From Hyphochytrium catenoides (Eukaryota; Sar; Hyphochytriomycetes; Hyphochytriales; Hyphochytriaceae), in assembly GCA_900088475.1 (NCBI GenBank), contig FLMG01004054.1:64001-77732 (forward strand): DNA of 13,732 bases, given 5' to 3'. Below are positions 1 to 9,400 of the stretch, piece after piece. Every line of letters begins with the position of its first letter. The stretch's first letter is position 1. The position numbers and the translations under genes are program-made. The notes below the pieces were generated by a model. That model was given only the letters and a program-made list of their open reading frames with translations. It had not been told where the DNA came from and did not search any database.

Positions 1-2898
1 AGACAAAAGAGAAACAGCGACTAGCATCGGTCTCTCGACTCAGACCATTACTGAGGATATGGAGATTCTCATCCTGAATGAGCACAAGAAAGATGAGCTT
101 AGAGCGCGCCTGGAAAGATTGCATGAAGAGCTAGTGGGAGGAGACGAGGAGGAGTTTTTCCGCAGTGCAAGCTACCAATCTATGCTTTGGCGAGCACTAA
201 AGAACCTCATTAAATACTTCTGGGGTCAGGTGTGGCTGGTGATGACGGGCAGAAAGAGCAAAACTCAGAAGTCAAAGCGGTAGGTCGTGGTCTGCATCCA
301 TATGTGGTTGCCGCAGTCTGTCCTGCCTTTTTGAAGCATTATCCAGTAGCCTATTTAAAGTTCAGAATTATGGCAGTGACATCAAGTTTGTTTATCACAG
401 GGCTCGACCAAAGAGGACAGTGGAGCGACACAGAGAGCTTGATCGCAAGCAGTCAATGAATGGACGGAATGGCGTGGTTCGCATTGAAGCACCGCCTCGG
501 ATGAACTCTCGTCTGAACATCACTGTGGAAAGCCCTCCAGCCCAAGCTGAGATGAACCATGAGGCTGATTATGTCAATATTGAAGAGGTAGGACAACCGT
601 GGACCTCTTGTCATACGATGTGCGCCGTAAGCCATTTGTGTGGAACGTGTCATCTGCGTTTGTTCACGTGATTTTTAGAAGAGTAGCTGATTTGATGTTG
701 GCCCTTGGTATCGGCAAAGAGTTCCTGCTCAAGGTTCTGGAGTGCATTAGTCCGTTCTATTTCCACCCTTATCACGTCTTTCTGTTGACGTCAATATTGA
801 CTCTGTAGGTTTTGGAGGGCTCTGAGTTTGAGATGCAGGACCTGGATGAGACCGATGACTCTGACATTCTAGAGGTGGAATACGGCATGGTCATCGACGG
901 ACCAACCTTAAAGCTTGCATTAGAGAGCGATGTAAAATACCTCTTCGCTTCCGTTGCACGTATCTGCAAATCAGTTATATGTTGCCGATGTAGCCCATCG
1001 CAGAAGGCGGCTGTGGTCTCACTAATTGCAGAACCCGCCCTCGCCTACAGTGCTGGCAAGATTGCCCTTGCCATTGGGGACGGAGCAAACGATGTACCAA
1101 TGATATGTGCAGCTAACGTCGGTGTTGGGATAAGCGGAAAGGAGGGAAGGCAGGCAGTGCTAAACAGCGACTTTGCTATAGCACAGTTCAGATATTTGAA
1201 GAGATTGCTGCTGGTGCATGGGAACTACAGCTACAAGCGCATGGCCAAGCTCATTCTCTTCTCCATTTTCAAGAATGTGGCCCTTTGCTACTCTATCTTC
1301 TTCTATGCGAACCAAGACAAGTACAGCGGTCTCCTTCCCTACTTTGACGTGCTCTTCACCTTTTACAACGCCCTCTTCACCACTATTCCCATCGTGTTCG
1401 TCGCCATGTTGAATCAAGATATCAGACCTGAAGGGTTAGAGCAGTATCCTGCCCTGTACTCGAACGGATTGCTCAGTCGATCGTTCAATATTGCATCGTT
1501 TCTAGGTAGGACTCTAGAGCAAGACTGATAGCGGTCAAAGGAACAATAGGCTGATGCTGCTAGCTCTTTTACGTTTCCTTACTGCCCTCTTACTGACTGC
1601 AATCTGGACGCCGCTGCTTCCTAGAGGCCGTAGATATTCTGTCCTCCGCCCTTTTTGTTATCCAGAAACTAACATACGGTCATTTGCTCGATCCCGCTCT
1701 TTCAGGGTGGTTTTTGTTGGGCGTGTGGCATGCCTGGGTGATAAATATTGTGCCCTGGAGCGCAGAGAGCTATGACGTCACAAAGGCTTTTCCTGAAGGT
1801 GCTGTTGCAGCGTCGTCCGGTCTATGGGCGACCGGTATCGCAGCTTATATCTGCCTGATAGCAGCCTCCACACTTCAGGTAGGTATTTCTTCACGCTATA
1901 AGCTTCCTGAGTAGCGCCAGCTCGCTTCAAAAGCCCTACCCCGCCCCTTTGTTGCAAAACTCTACCTTGACCGCATTAACCTTTGCATGTCCAATTCCTT
2001 TACTGGTGCTTTTAGTTTCTCTATCGTCTCTCTGCGTGCACTCTTCACCAGCGCGGAGATCTTCTCCATCGCGCTTCCGTACTGAGACAATGTCCCTGCT
2101 TCTCTTTGATGTTTCGGTCTCCTTTCACAGGTCTCTATCATGACGAGCAACTGGACAAAGTACAATGTTGCGGCCGTTTTTGGAGTCATGGTGATTCTCA
2201 TTGCCATCCTGTGGCTTCTCTCCGTCATCTCCATCTGGTTTCCTTCCGTCAACATCTTCAACTCTTACGCTGCATTGGGGTTGATGCAAGAGCTATTTAG
2301 TGAGCCTTGGTTTTGGCTATCAATCCTCTGCGCCAGCGTGATGGCTTGCCTCCCAAACTACATCCTAAAATGTAAGATAGCCTGCTGTTTCCCTCGACTC
2401 TCCCCAAGTTCTCGGAAAGGTCTGATGATGTCGAAGCATTGGTCGTACTCTGTTTGAAGCCATTCGTTCTCAAAGTCTTCATGGAGCCTCCTGGCACTTT
2501 CTCATGTTGTGCGTTACAGTCGTCCTCCCTCTTTTCTGGAGTGGCTTTATTATCGACTTCTTCGGTCCCTTCGACACGCAGCGAAGGTCGACATTACCCT
2601 TCGCCACCATCTGCACAGCTACGTCGCTATGACCCTGATTGCGCTGACCTTCCGTTGCTCTGGCTTTCTCCTCCCAGCCTGGCGTGTGCTGTTTTACCCG
2701 GAGCCCTCCCACCTCATGAGCGAGTGGCAAGTAGCTCAAATCACTTCAGAGAAATATAAGAAGAAGAGCGAGCGGCCTGCTCCAGCGAGGCGCTCGCAAG
2801 ACCGCTTGCGGGAGCTCGTCCGGGGCTTCGAGTTTTCCTACAACGGAGAGAAGAAAGAGGAAGTGACACCTTCGGGTCCGCAGTCACCAGAGGAGTGA
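1..2898 (+). CDS. P4-type ATPase (phospholipid-translocating flippase), 3' part, six exons
   Basis: P4-ATPases use ATP to move phospholipids to the cytosolic leaflet of membranes. Exons that join in frame: <1-279, 401-587, 809-1505, 1706-1878, 2131-2371, 2678-2898, giving 598 residues and a TGA stop. The five introns (121, 221, 200, 252, 306 nt) are all GT-AG, with donors GTAGGT, GTAGGA, GTAGGA, GTAGGT and GTAAGA. The fragment opens inside the P domain with DKRETA-SIG (family form GDKxETAxxIG). It continues with MVIDG near residue 182, CCRCSPSQKA, the Mg-binding GDGANDVPM near residue 245, GVGISGKEG, and FAIAQFRYLKRLLLVHG followed by YKR. Six membrane segments follow, near residues 303-320, 332-357, 389-405, 425-445, 455-478 and 502-523. 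The cytosolic tail ends near an RGFEFS motif, as in the family. The N-terminal half, including the phosphorylated Asp, lies left of the window. The P-domain linker between residues 26 and 182 is unusually long. Splice sites are inferred from frame and family match. The family call is firm; the subtype is not. Confidence 0.95.
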
Positions 2899-3431
2899 CC
2901 GCGTGTCCCGATATTAAGTCGTCAGATGCCTACCTCCGTCCTGGAAGTGGACTGTATGCCGAATCTCCTTTCTTTTCCTTGACTTGCTGTTCCTTCCTAA
3001 ACGTTAACTCTCAAGTTTACAGAAGATCCCGACCAGAAGCACATTCCCAGCCTGCTGTGCACTGCTTTTTCAAAAGTTATAAACGATAAAGGTCTTCATC
3101 TGTGGCATGATAATGGCCGACATCTCTAGAGATCTAACTTAGAACTGGCTAGGTGAGTTGACATCTGGCTTCTATACCGTCAGCCGCAGCTTCTCTGCAC
3201 CCTAGTGGTTGACCAGTAGGTGCTTCAGATTGGTAGCTGCACATGATGGTGAGGCTGATCGGAACAGTCAGCTTGCAAGCCCTAATATTATGACAGATAT
3301 TCTATTTAGTTATTCCTCTTCTTGGCCGATCTAATTTTACTGCCAAGCAGGTCTATTTTCTATCTACAGCTGGTTTACATCCAAGGAAATTATGGCAGCT
3401 CCATCTTAGTCACTGCTTATCTTGGTGAGGC
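2899..3431. other. Convergent intergenic spacer
   Basis: This stretch lies between the stop codons of the plus-strand flippase and the minus-strand HMG-box gene, so it must hold both 3' ends. I see no open frame of convincing composition and no RNA gene. A TATAAACGATAAA stretch near 3078-3090 is a possible A-rich 3'-processing signal for the flippase, but it is not a canonical AATAAA. Confidence 0.6.
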
Positions 3432-4696
3432 TTAGACGGGTTCACCCGATAGAGCGGTTGCCAGCTTCAAGACCCTCTGCAACTGCATCGACTCCTCAAA
3501 GTATTTCATCGCATCCTCCACAGTGGCGAGCTCCTCGTCACCGTCACTAAACGTGAGCAGGAACCCCTCGGCCCCATCTAAATCATCCGTGTACTCCTGT
3601 ACTTTTCCGATAATCAGTCTGCGGCCGCTTTGCTTAAGGAAGGTGCGACCCACATTCTCTTTGGGCTGGGGTTGAGCTGTCCGAGCTTCACTGGTTAGGG
3701 CTAAGAAGGTGGAGATGGGGGCATCCAGTCTAAAGGAGGAAGGTTCCATAGACATCCAGATAAGCTTTTTCACTTCTGTTTCGTACAGACTCTCACTGTA
3801 TCCAGTATTATAGACCACTGTGAAGCGGCTCTCTCGCTCTTTGAGCGACGAGGATGCATCGCTAAGCTCAATCTCTTTGGGCGGGGGTACTCGCTCTACA
3901 ATTAACCCGTACACTATGGGAAAGCCGTGGTTCTTGATAATCTTTCCGACAAGCTTTTCTGACTCTTGGGGCGTCCCGTCTCTCTGTGCGATTTCATCCA
4001 GTACCCCGTAAAGCGTGTCCTTCATTTCTTGAATGCTAGCCCGCAGCTGGTCAATCAGGATGCGCAGTTGTCCGTTGTTCTCCCTCCTCCTCGCCTCTCT
4101 CCAGTCATTGTCAGTCGGGTGATATTGTCCATCTGCAGTGAAAACCTTGACAGAGGGCATGGTGGCAAGGCGACCCAGGGAAAACCGACAGTTATCTATG
4201 AGCCCATCACTCTTGGTAGGTCGTTTGGGAACATATCGCGACACCTTTCTCAGCTTGGGAGGCTTCAGCCAGAGCATGCTGCCTTCGAACTCGCTAGCGG
4301 CCTTGTCTGCTAAATACTTCTTGAGCTCATTCTCATACCGAAGCTCTTCAATGTGAGCCTTTGCGCGATAATCCTCCCGTACACTCATTGGAACCTTCTG
4401 CCATAGGGAGTGAATAAAGAAGTTGAACTTCGTGTTGCTTCCCATGCTTCGGGACTTGAATTCTGGGTTCTCATTGAAGATAGCGGCACGTCGGTCTCGG
4501 CAAAAGAGAGCGAATGCAGGAAGGGGAAGAAGTGGCTTCCTCAATTCTATTCCAGACAGAGCGCTGTGGTCTACACATTAGGTAACTTTAGTTCGTATTC
4601 TGAAACCAGACCTTTGTTAAGTATCAACTTACCAGCGGCGCGGGCCATAGCTGGATGCGTCTGCTCAATGTGGGAATAACCTCGCTTCGTCGTCAT
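3432..4696 (-). CDS. HMG-box protein with two C-terminal Tudor-like units
   Basis: Probably a nuclear DNA- or chromatin-binding protein. The conservative model is exon 1 at 4696-4633 and exon 2 at 4546-3432, giving 392 residues and a TAA stop. Exon 1 ends at a strong donor (GTAAGT, 4632-4627). The acceptor is ambiguous: 4547 (ending ..AATAG) or 4571 (ending ..TGTAG) both keep the frame, the second adding eight residues. Residues about 24-102 are an HMG box: RKPLLPLPAFALFCRDRR, then a basic/aromatic stretch, SLWQKVP, and a closing helix with ELRYENELKKYL. A charged helical stretch (about 170-212) follows and may form a coiled coil. Two similar units come next, VGKIIKN..YGLIVE (from residue 221) and VGRTFLK..IIGKVQE (from 320). 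The second ends in SDGDEEL, the form seen in Tudor-like chromatin readers. Exon 2 has no ATG before its HMG box, so an upstream exon is required. The start could lie further upstream, up to 5326. The HMG box call is good; the Tudor-like call is inference. Confidence 0.8.
4547..4632 (-). other. Short intron in the HMG-box gene
   Basis: Donor GTAAGT at 4632-4627 on the minus strand. Three acceptors lie close together. The one with the best CAG and pyrimidine context (..GGTTTCAG, ending at 4605) leads to a stop after nine codons. Those ending at 4571 and 4547 stay in frame with the HMG box. The coordinates given use the 4547 acceptor (86 nt); the other in-frame choice gives 62 nt. Confidence 0.55.
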
Positions 4697-5326
4697 ACCT
4701 CCTTTTTTGCGCTCTGTGGTCCTACCCAGACAGTAGAATCTACTTTTATATCTTGGCCCAGTCTGTCCCCTCAAGCAGGCGTATATCCCTGCACAAATCC
4801 TCTTCCCTAGGGCATACGAATAAAAAGCCAATCGCTGGCCACTCGAAGGAAAGAAAGATGAAACTATCTGGCTCTTGCTTCTCTGTAGTCTTCTAGGGAA
4901 GGCAAATCGGACGGCGAAATCCCTCCTCGCGTAGGAACGTAGCAGATGGTAAAGGAGAAATTGCTGATCAACCCGGGTAAACGCGCTGCGGCCGTTGGCC
5001 AGGCGCTGTTTTGTGGTGCTATGGGCTGATGCCGCTCTATGGCGACGGCTGCTGATTGCTCCTCTTTCCAGGTGACGGTGTTGCTGCTGTTGCTGGCGGC
5101 CTACTGCTGCTGCTGCTGCTGCTGCTGCTGTGGCTTTGAGGAGATTCTCTCCACGCATTGAGTCTGGCAGCAGCGGCCAAGCTGTCCGCAGCAGGAGGCG
5201 GAGACCGAAGACAGAGAGACGCAGACAGTCCAGGCTCACAAAGATCTGCATAATATTGTGTACAGTAAGATAACCTAGGGCAGATTCGTAATGGCAGTTG
5301 GCAGTATCACTGATAGTCGGTTCCAT
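4697..5326 (-). other. Possible N-terminal extension or 5' leader of the HMG-box gene
   Basis: The frame of the HMG gene's first exon stays open upstream for 210 codons, from an ATG at 5326-5324. The next in-frame stop upstream is TGA at 5353-5351. If translated, the protein would be 602 residues instead of 392. The encoded stretch has a run of eight Ala, a run of five Gln coded by mixed CAG and CAA, and is rich in Arg, Ser and Leu, with no domain I recognise. The length of the open frame argues for coding. The composition (many Arg, Leu, Ser, no conserved pattern) argues for an untranslated leader with a chance opening. I cannot decide from the sequence. The ATG at 4696 is preceded by a purine-rich stretch and is kept as the conservative start. 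Confidence 0.35.
5104..5130. repeat. (CTG)9 trinucleotide repeat
   Basis: Nine uninterrupted CTG units on the plus strand. On the minus strand, in the open frame upstream of the HMG gene, they read as GCA (alanine). An interrupted glutamine stretch follows. Such tracts expand and contract easily and may vary between strains. Confidence 0.95.
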
Positions 5327-6465
5327 AAGACGGAGACAGCCAGCGTGACTTCAGGACAAATGCACATACCGCAGTTATTCTGCATACAGTCTACATGTAC
5401 GATGTCCTTTGGTGCTGTTTGTACGTGTACCGTGAACGTGTCAGTACGGCGCTGTACACACCTCCCAGCGCGACAACCGTTTCACCGTCTCGTCCAAGGG
5501 GCAGCAGGAGAGAGAGAGAGAGATGATGACAGAAGAGGAGAAAGAAGAAGAAGAAGACCACGCAGCACCGCCCGCCGTCTGCCGCCCTGCCCACCACCTG
5601 CCGCTGCTGCAGCTACTGCATCCTTCTTCCTCCTCCTCCTCCTACCTCCGCGTCGTCTTCTTTCCTTCTCGCTCGTCGTCGTTCAGCAGGAGGAGCCCAG
5701 ACGCGCATCCTCCTCCTAGCGCTACTACTGCGTAACAGCAAGAAAGAGGAGATTTGTTGAATTGTTCGTTGCTAAAAATGGAAGACTTGCAGCTACCGGC
5801 TCGCTCTCTTTTTCTTATACTAACATAGCAGGCGACGGGCGGCGACGTGCGAAAGGGCAGACATTAGCGGCCTATTAGATGCTCATTCTAGCTCCAGCAC
5901 CTTCTTAGCAGTCGTCGTCGGTACTTCTAACACTATTGCGATGATGTGTGTCACAATCAATAATAAATAAAGCGGGGGCCGCTGTCTTGTCCTCCTAGAG
6001 AGTGATGATGATGCTGGTGGCGAGTATGACAGTGGAGTTAGATAGGTACCACCTTAACGGGAAACTACTATGATCTGTCCTGGCAAAGACTATGTTTAGT
6101 ATGACCTTGGTCTGTGAACTAGAGTGCGCTGCCGCCGTTTGGTACACTCTTGCTATCACGAGACAACTACTACCATATCTAACGACTGCGCACACACTAG
6201 CAGGTAGATTGCCCAGAATCTATAAGTAAGCAGAGTGCTGCAGTCACTTCATCTCCACGCTTTTAATGGCGACGACTTGGGCCGTCCACAAATCTTCCCT
6301 CATCATCATTGGTGTACCAGCTGTGCTGCTGCTTCCAACAACAACGTCGATGGACGAGGGTCGGCACAATCGAAGCTGAGGATAGAGTGGTCATTCAACC
6401 AGAGATGACGGTGCAGTATATAAAAGAACGCCACAGTGCTTCTTTGTTGAACGTGCTAGGTCGTG
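5327..6465. other. Repeat-rich intergenic region between two minus-strand genes
   Basis: No gene is supported here. The region should contain the promoter of the HMG-box gene (right of 5326) and the 3' end of the large membrane-protein gene (left of 6466). It holds a (GA)8 tract at 5508-5523, a GAA tract at 5542-5557 and a TCC tract near 5628-5643. Plus-strand AATAAATAAA lies at 5962-5971 and TATATAAAAG at 6417-6426, neither with a plus-strand gene in a fitting position. A plus-strand open frame over the repeats (5291-5719) is Arg/Pro/Leu-rich and looks like a by-product of the repeats. Confidence 0.6.
5508..5557. repeat. Purine-rich simple repeats: (GA)8 and (GAA)n
   Basis: (GA)8 at 5508-5523 is followed by GAT/GAC and then a GAA tract at 5542-5557. 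The whole stretch is nearly all purine on the plus strand. A pyrimidine-rich TCC tract follows about 70 bp later. Confidence 0.9.
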
Positions 6466-9400
6466 CTACTCCTTTGGGGTACTGACGCCAACTAAAGGAG
6501 CAGCAGGGGCTCCATACCATCCGGTTCTGGTATGAGGTGGGACGTTATTCCGCCTGAATATTTTGACCCCAGAACCAGGGCTACCAAGCTGTACGCCGAC
6601 TGTAACTACCAGCGAAATATCCTCCGGCGGAAGGCGCACAGCGTTAACCAACCCATTTCGGTCACTTTTATCTTCCGCTACATAAAATTCCCCTGTTGAG
6701 TCTTCATAGTAACAAATCTCGGCATGAAGAGCGTTCAGGAGAATTCCTGCTGGGAAAGCTACTTTGCGCGAGCTTCTATCAATAACAACGAACTTTGCTG
6801 GACTTGATACGGTGGCTGCGGGTACTGACAGGGGCCTACTGGGAATCTCAGGCGGCAGAGCAGACGCGGAGAGAAGGTAGTTGGTGGAAGACTGGTCTGC
6901 TCCACCATCCTCCTGCTTTATCAGCGGTTCCTCCGCTGGCCTCAGTGTGGCGTTCTTATCCTTAAACTTCGTATTATCCTCATCATCCGTCTTACTTGGG
7001 GAGGAGCTTGTCAGCAGCTGGTCAATCCTCTTCCAACCTTCCATTTCGGAAGGAGGAAGATTAGCCCTAAGGTCAGCGTTAATAAGTGCCATTAGATGGA
7101 GTCCCTTTTCCTTGTGGCTGTAGTCTGCTGGCGCGTTGGACAAATCGAGACCAAGAGCATCTGCGGCGTCGAAAAGACTAGTTGCCCTCGACATATGGGA
7201 GCGCCGGAGTCGTGGAGGTGGGCTGTCTTTCATCGCCTCCCCAATGACGTGCAAGATAACAATCATTACAAGCAGAGCCGGATCAATCACAATGTCGGCG
7301 ACATCATTCTCAAATGCCACAACAAGTGCGCCGGCAATTGTTGGAAGAATCAAACAGATCCCAAGAAAGGCACGCACCCACCGCTCCCAACGCCTGAAGA
7401 TATTGTACTTAATGCGGTCACCGGTGGCCGTTAGAACAGTCGCGATTGAAAGGTTGGCCAGTAGGGTCGAAAAAGACACGAGGTCCGTCTGCATGACCCC
7501 TTGTAAGTCCATCATGAAGCGATATACCTCGTCCACGCCGTCTTCAGTACATTGCAAATCTGGCCGTAGTGCTGTCACAAGCCGGCATGCTGCTGGCAAG
7601 ATCAATACGAGCCGCTCAAGGGCCGACAGCTGTGCATACACTTCTTCACCCACCTCTAACTGACTAAGATAATAGTCGTCCTTGGGTAGGAGGCCAGCAC
7701 GAGCCAACTTCCAGGCTGGCACTGCGCGGTAGAGAATCTTGTTGATAACATGCCAGACGACATAGAGTGATAGAACGTTACCAACGATAAGCAGTCCGTT
7801 GTAAAAGCTCTCTGTATGTCCACGAGTACATTGAATCTGCGAGGAAGGCGAGTATGAAGGGAGTGACCGACAAACTGATTTGACATCGCAAGAGCTAACC
7901 CAGGATGACAGAAATGCCGAGCCTTGTAGAGGAGAAGAGGCGGATGCTGAGGTGTTATCTAACGCCTGGTACACTCTTTGGTCGTATTCAGCGAGAGCAG
8001 CTTGGAGGTGGCGACCCGTAAGACCAGCAGCGCAAACGAAGGGGATGTCGACGCCAACAGAAGTAATGGTACCCGTGAGTTTCAGCAAAAGGAAGCGCTT
8101 ACCTCCATCCAAGACTGCTGGTTCCATGCCAAAAGAAGGTTGGGAAGCTGAGGGGTAGGAAGAGGAAGCCAGAAGGAATGCTGGGGCTTGGTTGAGGTCC
8201 TTGAGCTCAGTCTTTGATTTACAGAACCATGAACTCATGCGAGGAGCGACGGCAAAGACGGCATCTACGGCAGCAGCATTCTTCAATGGCTGGGCAGCAG
8301 AGGCGTCAGTCTGGGAAAAGGAGTAGAAGCCTTCCTGTGTGGTCGTGTGGTAGCGGAAGGCCTCGCTATAATTAGTCCATTGCGCCATATGAGGTCCCTG
8401 TAGCTGTACACATATCCGCACCTCAACTGTCTCAGAGCCTGCGACGCTGTTATTGGACGATGCAGCCAGGGCTACTCTACCCACAGAACAACTGGAAAGA
8501 GAGTTCTCGGCAGCTGCTTTGCTCAACAGCAAACTGATGTCACTCATCCCGTTGAGGCCTGAACGAGAAGTTACCGTTGAGGGCTGGGAGGAAGAAGGGA
8601 AAGTCCATTTAGCTTCCTTTACCACCCGACTTAGCGCAAAGTCACCCAGAGTTATAGCGCCGTTGTCGCTGTTGCTTGATGTGAAGGAAGACTTGAAAAG
8701 TGCCCTACGCCCGCTGTAACGCGCGGGCTTGTAGAGCTTGCTGGCGATCTTCATGTGGACCGCAGCCTCCGAAGAGGCAGAGTACCATTGGCAAATGCTG
8801 GCAGCATAGCCTGCCGCAGCAGGCACTGTACAGGTGTTGAGGCCTAGCGCCGATTTGCCCGGAATGTATGTGTCAAATCTTGCCATTGACATGAGGACAC
8901 CGCGGCTAAGGAGGTGCAGGCTTTCAGGAATCTGTGCAGCACCTACGAGTCTTGTACTCGGTTGGGGCGCTTGTTCCTTCAGTTTCCACCTTGGTCGACA
9001 AATCTGCCTGAGTGTGAGATAAGGCGCTAGAGACTATGATCTTCAGCCTTCGAATAGCCTCTGCGTACCGCTCGGCCTCTCCCCCTGCAGTCTCGTTGAC
9101 TCCATCCGAGAAGGAAACGCTGCTGTCGTACACCGCTGCTCATGGTGTTGCTCTTGCGACTCTACTTTGGGTAATTGATGCCCAGATAAAGGAGGAGGCA
9201 CCCACGTTGACCTCTAAAAATCTGCTGCTGCCTAGCCATGTGTCCGCGATACCCAGGCCCATCGTGTTCGCTGGCAGAGAGAGAGGAAGAGTGAAAGCTT
9301 TGGTGTAAAGAGCGTCAGAAATGTCTCCGACCTTCACCTTCGAAAAAGATCTAATGGAAAGTGACGGGCCAGCAAAGCGGAGGAGCAGGCCGTTGGAGGC

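Noticed and set aside
2439-2759. Open and partly hydrophobic frames inside the last flippase intron
   Set aside because: In P4-ATPases the last helix is followed directly by the cytosolic tail. Splicing 2371 to 2678 gives that exactly, with correct phase. The alternative frames hit stops or have no family match.
5291-5719. 142-codon plus-strand frame rich in Arg, Pro, Ala and Leu
   Set aside because: It runs over GA, GAA and TCC repeats and its composition follows the repeats. No domain, no splice logic and no plausible promoter.
5962-5971. AATAAATAAA as a polyadenylation signal
   Set aside because: It is on the plus strand, where no supported gene ends nearby.
6417-6426. TATATAAAAG as a plus-strand TATA box
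   Set aside because: It lies just beyond the 3' end of a minus-strand gene, and the plus strand downstream is only the antisense of that gene.
7136-7663. 175-codon plus-strand frame
   Set aside because: It is antisense to the membrane-segment region of the minus-strand gene; the sense frame has coherent helices and continues for hundreds of codons.
8924-9133. Separate small minus-strand gene after the TGA
   Set aside because: It begins only with GTG, is in the same frame as the gene before it and overlaps the next exon, so it is better seen as intron or exon sequence of the large gene.
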